Assembly: GCA_946409855.1 (NCBI GenBank)
Contig: CAMJXZ010000113.1
Location: 1-9,270 of the forward strand
Reading direction: 5' to 3'
Length of the DNA stretch: 9,270 bases
DNA from: an uncultured Clostridia bacterium
Lineage (GTDB): Bacteria > Bacillota > Clostridia > Christensenellales > Aristaeellaceae
The notes beneath the pieces are model-generated. The model saw only the letters and a program-made list of their open reading frames with translations, searched no databases and was not told the origin of the DNA. Of the stretch, positions 1-5,335 are shown in pieces. The position numbers and the translations under genes are program-made. How positions within the stretch are numbered: position 1 is the stretch's first letter; each line of letters begins with the position of its first letter.

Positions 1-1765
1 AGGCGGGCGTATCCCCGGGGATCACGAACTTGATGAACACCTTATTCCCCTTTTCCAGGATCGGGATTTCAGCGCCTTTCTGCGTCGTCAGGTAGGTAAA
101 CTCCCCGTCGTCTGCAAAGGACAGGTCCAGGGCCAGCACCCTGAAGCCGATCAGGTCTTCCTTCGCGGTCAGGACCATCCGGATCTGGTCCGGGTCGTTG
201 TACGCGATATCGTACACGTACATCTGGCCTTCCGGCATCGGTTCCGCGCGGCCGAGCATCCTGATCTCCACCGCGGGCTCGATGGGCCCGTCCGCCGCCG
301 AGGGCTGTTCCGGCACGGCGGGGTACTGCCGGCTGTCTTCCGTCCCGGTGATCATTTCTCCGGTGCTCTTCGTCCGGGAGAGAACGGTTTCCATCCCGAT
401 GTCGTCGAGGCTGGACGCGTACACGATGTCCAGCCGGTCCTGGGGATAGAGGTTGATTTCCATGGGATAGGCCGCTCCCTGATCATTGGCCGGCATCTGC
501 CACACAAGCTCCCCGTTCGGGGAAACCTTGGTCAGCAGGTCCGTATAGTAGCCGATCAGGTAGATCGTCCCGTCCGAATCCACCGCCTGGATGGCGTCCG
601 CCCCGATGTTCAGCAGCAGCGACCACTGGACGTCGTCGGCCATCATCGGCCCGACGCGGTAGGCGGTCAGGTCGGTCCCCGAATAGCAGACCAGCAGCCG
701 CTGCTGAGCGGTGCCGCCGGCGAAGAAAGAAATGCTCTCCGGCTCCATGGGGTTGCCGGATATGCACAGGCGGGTCACATAGCCGCCCTGGGCGTCGAAC
801 ACCGCCGCGCAGCAGGTTTCCACCCCCTGCTCGACAACCTTGCGCATGAACACCTGCCAGGTATGCTGCGGGTCGGACCAGAAATCGCCGATGAGGCTCC
901 CGACGGCGTTGAACTGGCTGAGGGTCGGGTACGCGGGCAGGCGGTCAAAGGCGTTGGTCCCCAGCGCCGGTTCCGGATCGCTGTAAGACGGATCCATGGG
1001 CCCGTGCCCGTAGGCTTCCATCAGGTACGCGCTCTGGATGTAGCCCCAGACGCCCCGGTAGCAGCAGTAGATAAAGGTGTCGGACACCTGGATGCAGTCC
1101 GTCACCTGGACGCCCAGACGCACCCGGGCCAGCCGGAGGGCGGACGTGGACGGCCGCTGCCGCAGGGAAACCCATTCCTCGCAGTTGACCACTTCCATCG
1201 GCCCGCTGATCGCGGGATATCGTCCGGAGTATTTGCTGATGACGGAGGTATCCTGCCTGGTCACGCTTGTATCGGCCTTGTGCAGGTATTTGGACGGGAT
1301 GTACCCCCGGCTGCCCTGATAGGTGCAGTACACGTAATCCCCCGGCATCAGCTCGCAGGAGGTCACCACCGCGCAGACGGGCACGTGGGCCACGCTGCGG
1401 CTGCCCGGGGACGGGCTGCTCAGCAGGTTGACGTACTCTTCCACGTTGACGACCATCTGATTGGGCAGGATGGTGCTTTCATCGGAGATATTGGTGGGCT
1501 CCAGATACCTGCTCTGGATATAGCCGGTCTTGCCGTTGTATTGGCATTCGATGAATTCCCAGGTGGCGAAGGCGCAGTCCGTCACCAGTTCCCCCAGGGC
1601 CACCTTTTCAAGCCTTGCGGCCGAGGTGCTGGGGTATTCCCGCAGGGAAACCCATTCGCTGCAGTGCGCCACGCGCATGACCGGCGTGATGGTGCCCGAG
1701 GCCAGAGCGGGCAGCAGGCTCAAAACCAGAATTGCTGTGAGCAGCAGGCAAATCAAACGTTTCAC
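1..1765 (-). CDS. Secreted SH3b-repeat protein, C-terminus outside window
   Basis: An uninterrupted minus-strand frame gives 588 residues and runs off the left edge. It begins at a GTG (1763-1765) preceded 7 nt upstream by AAAGGGGG (1773-1780). Residues 1-22 form a type I signal peptide (MKRL, a Leu-rich core, then ALA before Ser23), so the mature protein should act outside the membrane. Three bacterial SH3-like repeats of exactly 57 residues follow (32-88, 105-161, 192-248), each ending in GYI[QP]S.YL. Residues about 265-480 contain beta-propeller-like strands such as VDSDGTIYLIGYY and SPNGELVWQMP. Residues about 495-588 look like a further beta-rich domain I do not recognise. SH3b domains commonly bind peptidoglycan or cell-surface ligands, but no catalytic domain is visible here, so the function is unknown. 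It lies downstream of a terminator and has its own candidate promoter, so it is probably a separate unit from the ABC operon. Confidence 0.85.
   Translation of the reverse strand, partial: MKRLICLLLTAILVLSLLPALASGTITPVMRVAHCSEWVSLREYPSTSAARLEKVALGELVTDCAFATWEFIECQYNGKTGYIQSRYLEPTNISDESTILPNQMVVNVEEYVNLLSSPSPGSRSVAHVPVCAVVTSCELMPGDYVYCTYQGSRGYIPSKYLHKADTSVTRQDTSVISKYSGRYPAISGPMEVVNCEEWVSLRQRPSTSALRLARVRLGVQVTDCIQVSDTFIYCCYRGVWGYIQSAYLMEAYGHGPMDPSYSDPEPALGTNAFDRLPAYPTLSQFNAVGSLIGDFWSDPQHTWQVFMRKVVEQGVETCCAAVFDAQGGYVTRLCISGNPMEPESISFFAGGTAQQRLLVCYSGTDLTAYRVGPMMADDVQWSLLLNIGADAIQAVDSDGTIYLIGYYTDLLTKVSPNGELVWQMPANDQGAAYPMEINLYPQDRLDIVYASSLDDIGMETVLSRTKSTGEMITGTEDSRQYPAVPEQPSAADGPIEPAVEIRMLGRAEPMPEGQMYVYDIAYNDPDQIRMVLTAKEDLIGFRVLALDLSFADDGEFTYLTTQKGAEIPILEKGNKVFIKFVIPGDTPA
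1022..1672 (-). repeat. Three 57-residue SH3b domain repeats
   Basis: Repeats lie at 1502-1672 (residues 32-88), 1283-1453 (105-161) and 1022-1192 (192-248), separated by linkers of 16 and 30 residues. The shared pattern is V..[CV].E[WY]V.L...PS, then a Cys, then a second Cys 10 residues later, then GYI[QP]S.YL. Repeats 1 and 3 are closest: both read EWVSLR and share an exact 18-bp stretch (1160-1177 and 1640-1657), 480 bp or 160 codons apart. This suggests duplication of one unit, with repeat 2 more diverged. Confidence 0.8.
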
Positions 1766-1794
1766 GTCGTATCCCCCTTTCTGTTCCACCTGCT

Positions 1795-1803
1795 ATTGTA
1801 TCA
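1795..1803 (-). promoter_or_regulatory. Candidate extended -10 promoter of the SH3b gene
   Basis: The minus strand reads TGATACAAT, an extended -10 (TG-N-TACAAT) one base off TATAAT, about 30 nt upstream of the GTG start. I see no convincing -35 hexamer at 17 bp, which is tolerated for extended -10 promoters. The predicted 5' leader is only about 20-25 nt and contains the ribosome binding site. Confidence 0.4.
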
Positions 1804-1895
1804 CACGCGGCATCCAAATATTGGAAAAGACCGTTACGGACCATCACATAATCCATACATTTTGATTACAATTCGGGAACATTTCCGGAGGAATC

Positions 1896-1929
1896 AAAAA
1901 AAGAACCCGCCGGCAGAAGCCGCGGATTC
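1896..1929 (-). terminator. Intrinsic terminator of the ABC-racemase operon
   Basis: On the minus strand, starting 13 bp after the racemase stop codon, GAATCCGCGGC pairs with GCCGGCGGGTTC around a TTCT loop. This gives 11 pairs with one bulged base and one G-U pair. It is followed directly by seven T residues (1896-1902). The form is classical rho-independent, and it separates the operon from the SH3b gene downstream. Confidence 0.8.
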
Positions 1930-1941
1930 CCGTATGGTTAT

Positions 1942-2739
1942 TCAGTCTTCTATCTGCACCGCGCCCGTTTCCCCGACGCGCACCAGGCCGGTGATCCGGA
2001 CAGAGCGCACCCCGCCGTCCAGGATCCCGGCCTCCGTCCGGATGACGCCGCCGGGCTGGCAGATCTCCAGGCTGTGGACGCCGTCCCCCTTTGCAAAGGC
2101 CTCCAGCACGCCCACGGCGGTGCTCCCGCTGCCGCAGCCCGTTTCCCAGACCATCGACCGGCTTTCCTTCACATAGACCAGCGGCTTCATCCAATGCGCC
2201 GCGCTGTCCCACTGAAGCAGGCCGGCGCAGGGTTCCGGCAGGAGGGACGCTGCCCTGAGGAGAAGCGCCTCCGCCTCTTCGTCCGGGAGCGGGTGATCTT
2301 TAAGGATCAGGTGGGCGATGCCGTCCATCCGGACCAGCTTCATGGCAATCCCGTCCGTCATGAAGGGCTCGGGCGGCCGGACCGGGGGCATTTCCACCGT
2401 CCCTTCCCATTCGCCGGAAGGGAGCCGCCTGACCCGGCAGCGGACGATCCCTTCCGTGCCGGACACCTCCAGCGGCACCTCCGCGGGGCCTTCCGTCCCT
2501 TCCCGGGCCGCCAGATACACCGCCGCCGCCATGGAAGCGTTGCCGCAGAACTCCCCGCCCATCATCTCGAGCCTGGCCTTCGCCTGGCCGGACCGGGCGG
2601 GTACCAGGTACCCTACCTGTTCGCAGCGGGACAAAAGCGCCCGCGTCGCCGCCTTTTGCTCCCCCGGGGACAGCGTATCCGTCACCAGGCAGGTGATGTT
2701 GCCCGTCGGGTCCATCCGTACATAACGCGCTTCCTTCAT
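1942..2739 (-). CDS. CntK-like amino-acid racemase (DapF fold)
   Basis: This 265-residue protein belongs to the PLP-independent two-cysteine epimerase superfamily, which deprotonates and reprotonates the alpha carbon with a Cys pair. Both signature segments are visible: GGEFCGNAS (61-69, Cys65) and WETGCGSGS (198-206, Cys202). Other segments (MDPTGNITCLV at 9-19, CEQVG at 39-43, PLVYV at 186-190, QPGG at 228-231) match Staphylococcus aureus CntK, the histidine racemase of staphylopine synthesis, better than lysine-pathway DapF as I recall these sequences. I therefore call it an amino-acid racemase, with histidine as the first candidate substrate. The ATG overlaps the ATPase stop (ATGA). Its nearest Shine-Dalgarno (AGGAG, 2752-2756) is rather distant at 12 nt, so translational coupling is likely. 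It is cytoplasmic and last in the operon. No lysine-biosynthesis or opine-metallophore genes are in the window. Confidence 0.8.
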   Translation of the reverse strand: MKEARYVRMDPTGNITCLVTDTLSPGEQKAATRALLSRCEQVGYLVPARSGQAKARLEMMGGEFCGNASMAAAVYLAAREGTEGPAEVPLEVSGTEGIVRCRVRRLPSGEWEGTVEMPPVRPPEPFMTDGIAMKLVRMDGIAHLILKDHPLPDEEAEALLLRAASLLPEPCAGLLQWDSAAHWMKPLVYVKESRSMVWETGCGSGSTAVGVLEAFAKGDGVHSLEICQPGGVIRTEAGILDGGVRSVRITGLVRVGETGAVQIED

Positions 2740-3500
2740 TGCTCCAGAATTCTCCTGAGGAACTGGATCGTCCGGTCCTGGGTCGGGTGGTCGATGACCT
2801 CGTCCGGCTTCCCCTGTTCGATGATGACGCCGTCGTTCATGAACACCACCCAGTCGGACACGTCCCGGGCGAAGTTCATTTCGTGCGTCACGATGACCAT
2901 GGTCATCTTCCGGGCCGCCAGGTCCCGGATGACCTTGAGGATCTCCCCCGTGAGCTCGGGATCCAAAGCGGAGGTCGGCTCGTCAAAAAAGAGGATCTTC
3001 GGGTTCATGGCCAGGGCCCGGGCGATGGACACGCGCTGCTGCTGGCCGCCGGAAAGCTGGTAGGGGTAGGCGTCCGCCTTGTCCGACAGGCCCATCTGCT
3101 GCAGCAGCCGGACCGCCTCCTCCTTTACCTCTTCCCGTTTGCGCTTCTGCACCAGCATGGGCGGTTCCATGATGTTTTTGAGGACTGAATAGTGCGGGAA
3201 AAGGTTGAAGTTCTGAAACACCAGGCCGAAGGTGTTCCGCACCTTCTGCAGCACCGGCGGCGGGCTGTAGACGGCCCGGCCGCCCTGGTCCTTCGCGGCG
3301 TAGACGCCGTTATAGATCAGGTCGCCCCCGTCCATGGTTTCAAGGAGGGTGGCGCAGCGCAGCAGGGTGGATTTCCCGCTGCCGCTGGGGCCGATGATGG
3401 ACAGCACCTGCCCTTCCTCCACCGTCAGGCTGATGTCCTTGAGGACGGCTTTTCCGTCGAAGCTTTTTTTGCAGTGTCTGATCTCCAGCAGTGTATTCAC
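2736..3500 (-). CDS. Polar amino-acid ABC importer, ATPase subunit
   Basis: This 254-residue ABC ATPase of the GlnQ/HisP type powers import by the adjacent permease and binding protein. It has Walker A GPSGSGKST (37-45), Q-loop Gln96, signature LSGGQ (149-153), Walker B ILFFDEP (169-175), D-loop SALD (177-180) and switch His206, so it should be catalytically complete. Residues about 66-90 (Y..KDQGG...SPPPVLQK) form a somewhat long insertion before the Q-loop, and the C-terminal helix is family-typical. The start is GTG at 3498-3500, because GGAGG (3508-3512) sits 7 nt upstream in the 14-bp gap after the permease stop. The same frame stays open further upstream through the permease gene, but that part is out of frame with the permease and is not coding. 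The stop overlaps the racemase start. Confidence 0.95.
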   Translation of the reverse strand: MNTLLEIRHCKKSFDGKAVLKDISLTVEEGQVLSIIGPSGSGKSTLLRCATLLETMDGGDLIYNGVYAAKDQGGRAVYSPPPVLQKVRNTFGLVFQNFNLFPHYSVLKNIMEPPMLVQKRKREEVKEEAVRLLQQMGLSDKADAYPYQLSGGQQQRVSIARALAMNPKILFFDEPTSALDPELTGEILKVIRDLAARKMTMVIVTHEMNFARDVSDWVVFMNDGVIIEQGKPDEVIDHPTQDRTIQFLRRILEQ

Positions 3501-3514
3501 AGGTCTTCCTCCGG

Positions 3515-4162
3515 TCAGCGGTAGTAATTCAGGCGCTTTTCCAGCCGTCCCATCCCAAAGTCCACCAGCAGGTTGAATACGTAATAGAAGGCGCCCGCCA
3601 CCACGAAGGGTACAAAGCTGGTCTGGGAATTGGCGATCTGCTTGCCGATGGTGAACATTTCCTGGTAGGAAACGGTAAACGCCATGGACGTATCCTTGAC
3701 CAGGGTCACCACCTCGTTGGTCATGCTGGGCAGGATCCGCTTGATGACCTGGGGCAGGATGATCCGCATGAAGGTCTGGAACCTGGTATACCCCAGCACC
3801 TGCGACGCCTCGTACTGGCCGACCGGCATGGACTCGATCCCGCCGCGGTAGATCTCGGCAAAGTAGGCCGCGTAGTTGATCGAAAAGGCGATCACTACCG
3901 GGATCAGCTTGTTGCGGGAAACGTTCATGCCGAACATGTAATAAGGGCCGTAGGTGACCGCCAGCAGCTGCAGCATCAGCGGCGTCCCGCGCAGCACCGA
4001 GATCACGCCCCGGGTCACGCTGGAGACAAAGGCGTTTTTGCTCATCCGGAGCAGCGCCACCAGCATGCCCAGCGGCAGCGAAAAAAGCAGGGTCAGGAAA
4101 AAGATGGCGCAGGTCTTGCCGAAGCCTTCCCCCATCTTGGTGATCATCGTCATTAAGGTCAT
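3515..4162 (-). CDS. Polar amino-acid ABC importer, permease subunit
   Basis: This 215-residue inner-membrane protein belongs to the HisM/GlnP family. Hydrophobic segments lie near residues 17-38, 53-78, 86-105, 140-165 and 183-203. LRGTPLMLQ (57-65) is a family hallmark, and the EAA loop that contacts the ATPase is visible as EASQVLG (118-124) followed by IILPQ (134-138). With only one permease gene present, the channel is presumably a homodimer. The start is taken as ATG at 4160-4162, because GGAAGG (4171-4176) lies 8 nt upstream. An in-frame TTG seven codons earlier (4181-4183) would place that site inside the coding region. The gene is 76 bp downstream of the binding-protein gene, across a strong hairpin, and 14 bp upstream of the ATPase gene. 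Confidence 0.94.
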   Translation of the reverse strand: MTLMTMITKMGEGFGKTCAIFFLTLLFSLPLGMLVALLRMSKNAFVSSVTRGVISVLRGTPLMLQLLAVTYGPYYMFGMNVSRNKLIPVVIAFSINYAAYFAEIYRGGIESMPVGQYEASQVLGYTRFQTFMRIILPQVIKRILPSMTNEVVTLVKDTSMAFTVSYQEMFTIGKQIANSQTSFVPFVVAGAFYYVFNLLVDFGMGRLEKRLNYYR

Positions 4163-4170
4163 GGCGCATA

Positions 4171-4176
4171 CCTTCC
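4171..4176 (-). promoter_or_regulatory. Ribosome binding site fixing the permease start
   Basis: The minus strand reads GGAAGG, 8 nt before ATG 4160-4162. This favours that start over the upstream in-frame TTG at 4183. Confidence 0.7.
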
Positions 4177-4194
4177 GTTGCAAAAATGAAATGC

Positions 4195-4219
4195 CCCGGG
4201 AGCCCGAAGGCGTCCCGGG
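4195..4219 (-). terminator. Intra-operon UUCG-capped hairpin (attenuator or RNA stabiliser)
   Basis: On the minus strand CCCGGGACGCC pairs with GGCTCCCGGG: ten pairs with one bulged C, closed by a C(UUCG)G tetraloop, one of the most stable RNA loops. It is followed by GCATTTCATTTTTGC, a broken U-rich run rather than a clean U tract. It lies 19 nt after the binding-protein stop and 32 nt before the permease start. The likely role is partial termination, or protection of the upstream mRNA from 3' decay, so that binding protein exceeds permease. That role is inferred. Confidence 0.6.
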
Positions 4220-4238
4220 TGAATGGAGCGGCCGCCGG

Positions 4239-5012
4239 TTACTCCGCGCTCAGGAACAGCAGGTTGTTCACGATATCGGGGTATTTGGCGGCGATTTCCG
4301 CGTATTTGCCGGAGGCGACCAGCTCGGCCACGGCCGCTTCGATCTTCGCGCAGAGCTCAGCGTCCCCGCTGCGGAAGGCGATGCCGTACTGCTCGGCGCC
4401 CAGGTTCTCGTTGAGCACCGTCAGCTGGTCGTGATTGGCGACATAGGCCGCGGCCACCGGCAGGTCCACAAACACGGCGTCCACCGCGTTGCCTTCCAGT
4501 TCGGTGAAGCACATCAGGAAGCTCTGGCAGGTGACCAGGTTCGCGAAGGTCGCGGTCAGGTCGGCCAGGTCGCCGTTCAGCAGCGCTTCGCCGGAGGTGC
4601 CCAGCTGCACGGCCACCACCTTGCCCGCCAGATCCGCGGAGGAGGCGATGCCGCTGTCCTTCTTGACCACCAGCACCTGGGTGTTGTCGTAATAGGGGGC
4701 GGAAATGACGTAGCCCGCTTCCTTCATGCTGTCCAGGATCGTCATGCCGGACCAGACGCAGTCGCACTCCTGATTGTCCAGCTGGATGAGCTTATTGTCC
4801 CAGTCGACGGCGAAGATCTCAAAATCAAGGCCGATCAGCGCACAGGCCGCCTGGCAGATTTCCACGTCGAAGCCGGTATAGTTGCCGTCGTCCCCCAGGT
4901 AGCTGAAGGGCGGGTATTCCGGGTCGATCCCCATCACGAACGTATCGGCCAGAGCGGATACGCTCATCACGCACAGAGCCAGCGCAAGCGCCAGTGCCAG
5001 CAGTTTCTTCAT
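4239..5012 (-). CDS. Amino-acid ABC importer, extracellular solute-binding protein
   Basis: This 257-residue type II binding protein (SBP_bac_3 family) captures the ligand and delivers it to the adjacent permease. Residues 1-22 are a signal peptide with a repetitive Leu-Ala core ending ALA before Asp23. No lipobox is evident: Cys14 is preceded by Leu rather than Ala, Gly or Ser. The family signature is GFDVEICQAACALI (47-60), and YPPFSYLG (33-40), APYY (105-108), VQLGTSGE (135-142) and VFVDLP (180-185) follow in the expected order. Where relatives have an arginine that clamps the ligand carboxylate (T....R), this protein has Met96 (TILDSMKE), so the ligand may be unusual. The start is ATG 5010-5012, set by AAGGAGG 8 nt upstream; an in-frame ATG at 5030 would engulf that site. 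It is the first gene of the operon. Confidence 0.93.
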   Translation of the reverse strand: MKKLLALALALALCVMSVSALADTFVMGIDPEYPPFSYLGDDGNYTGFDVEICQAACALIGLDFEIFAVDWDNKLIQLDNQECDCVWSGMTILDSMKEAGYVISAPYYDNTQVLVVKKDSGIASSADLAGKVVAVQLGTSGEALLNGDLADLTATFANLVTCQSFLMCFTELEGNAVDAVFVDLPVAAAYVANHDQLTVLNENLGAEQYGIAFRSGDAELCAKIEAAVAELVASGKYAEIAAKYPDIVNNLLFLSAE

Positions 5013-5020
5013 CACAGTTT

Positions 5021-5027
5021 CCTCCTT
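5021..5027 (-). promoter_or_regulatory. Ribosome binding site fixing the binding-protein start
   Basis: The minus strand reads AAGGAGG, 8 nt before ATG 5010-5012. The first codons of a longer frame beginning at 5030 would themselves form this site, so the later start is preferred. Confidence 0.85.
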
Positions 5028-5072
5028 CATGCCCGGCCCTCAGAGCCGGAACGTTTCTTCGGTTCGTTCAGT

Positions 5073-5101
5073 ACTTTATCACTTTATCAAAGTGAAGTCA
5101 A
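5073..5101 (-). promoter_or_regulatory. Sigma-A promoter of the ABC-racemase operon
   Basis: On the minus strand the -35 is TTGACT (5096-5101) and the -10 is TAAAGT (5073-5078), separated by exactly 17 bp. The bases before the -10 read TGA, giving an extended -10 (TG-N-TAAAGT). Transcription would begin near 5066, leaving a leader of about 54 nt before ATG 5012 that contains the AAGGAGG site. The spacer is a perfect dyad, described separately. Confidence 0.7.
5079..5095. promoter_or_regulatory. Operator-like perfect inverted repeat in promoter spacer
   Basis: The sequence TCACTTTATCAAAGTGA consists of two perfect 7-bp arms around a 3-bp centre. It coincides base for base with the 17-bp spacer between the -35 and -10 of the operon promoter. 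A dimeric repressor bound here would block RNA polymerase directly. The 8-mer ACTTTATC also occurs twice in tandem (5073-5080 and 5081-5088), so the -10 lies in one copy and the operator arm in the next. I cannot match it to a known regulator consensus. Confidence 0.6.
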
Positions 5102-5130
5102 CTGTTTTTTTCCGGCTTTCCTGTTTTTTT
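5102..5130 (-). repeat. Tandem A-tract repeat upstream of the -35
   Basis: The 10-mer AAAAAAACAG (minus strand) occurs at 5102-5111 and 5121-5130, a 19-bp period, and the proximal copy abuts the -35 hexamer. The position fits the proximal and distal parts of an UP element contacted by the RNA polymerase alpha subunit. It also fits paired half-sites for an activator such as the divergent AraC protein. Confidence 0.4.
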
Positions 5131-5279
5131 GCTGCATCCGGTTTATTGGATCTTCCGTCTGTCGGGGATTTACCCGGGAAGGCCTTCGCACAACGCCGTG
5201 CTCGGGCCCTTTTTCCTATCGTTCACGGGCCTTAAAACCGGGTCCGGAAAAATCTTTTTTGTATTTTTCGGGAAAAGGA
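5131..5279. other. Remainder of the divergent intergenic region
   Basis: No gene, RNA or convincing terminator is seen here. The stretch contains short GC dyads (for example GCAC/GTGC near 5187-5200 and GGCCC/GGGCC near 5205-5231) and an A/T-rich run at 5249-5268 just upstream of the plus-strand promoter that may act as an UP element. With the two promoters it makes up the 323-bp region between the divergent units. Confidence 0.4.
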
Positions 5280-5308
5280 TTGACAATGTATAATCTGGCA
5301 TTTATAAT
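5280..5308 (+). promoter_or_regulatory. Perfect consensus sigma-A promoter of the AraC-to-sigH unit
   Basis: TTGACA (5280-5285) and TATAAT (5303-5308) are separated by exactly 17 bp; both hexamers are perfect. Transcription would begin near 5315, within or next to a CACGTG palindrome (5311-5316), leaving a leader of about 20 nt with TAAGGAGG before the ATG. A second TATAAT (5289-5294) lies inside the spacer but has only a poor -35 partner. Confidence 0.88.
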
Positions 5309-5335
5309 GGCACGTGTAGATAAGGAGGTTTTTTC

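Noticed and set aside
863..2176. 437-codon plus-strand open frame
   Set aside because: It lies antisense to the SH3b gene, whose signal peptide and repeats are clear, and it crosses the terminator and part of the racemase gene. No ribosome binding site or family resemblance is visible.
1942..2739. Annotation as lysine-pathway diaminopimelate epimerase (dapF)
   Set aside because: The fold and Cys pair agree, but the surrounding motifs (PTGN, CEQVG, GEFCGNA, PLVYV, QPGG) resemble CntK more closely, the E-to-Cys spacing in ETGCGSG is one residue shorter than the usual DapF ET.ACG, and the neighbours are transport genes. The DapF role is not excluded.
2736..4169. Apparent 477-residue fusion ending in the ABC ATPase
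   Set aside because: The N-terminal half reads the permease gene in the wrong frame. The ATPase has its own GTG start and Shine-Dalgarno at 3500-3512.
1942..5012. An opine-type metallophore (staphylopine-like) locus
   Set aside because: No nicotianamine-synthase-like or opine-dehydrogenase gene is present, and the transporter is of the polar amino-acid type, not the nickel/peptide type.
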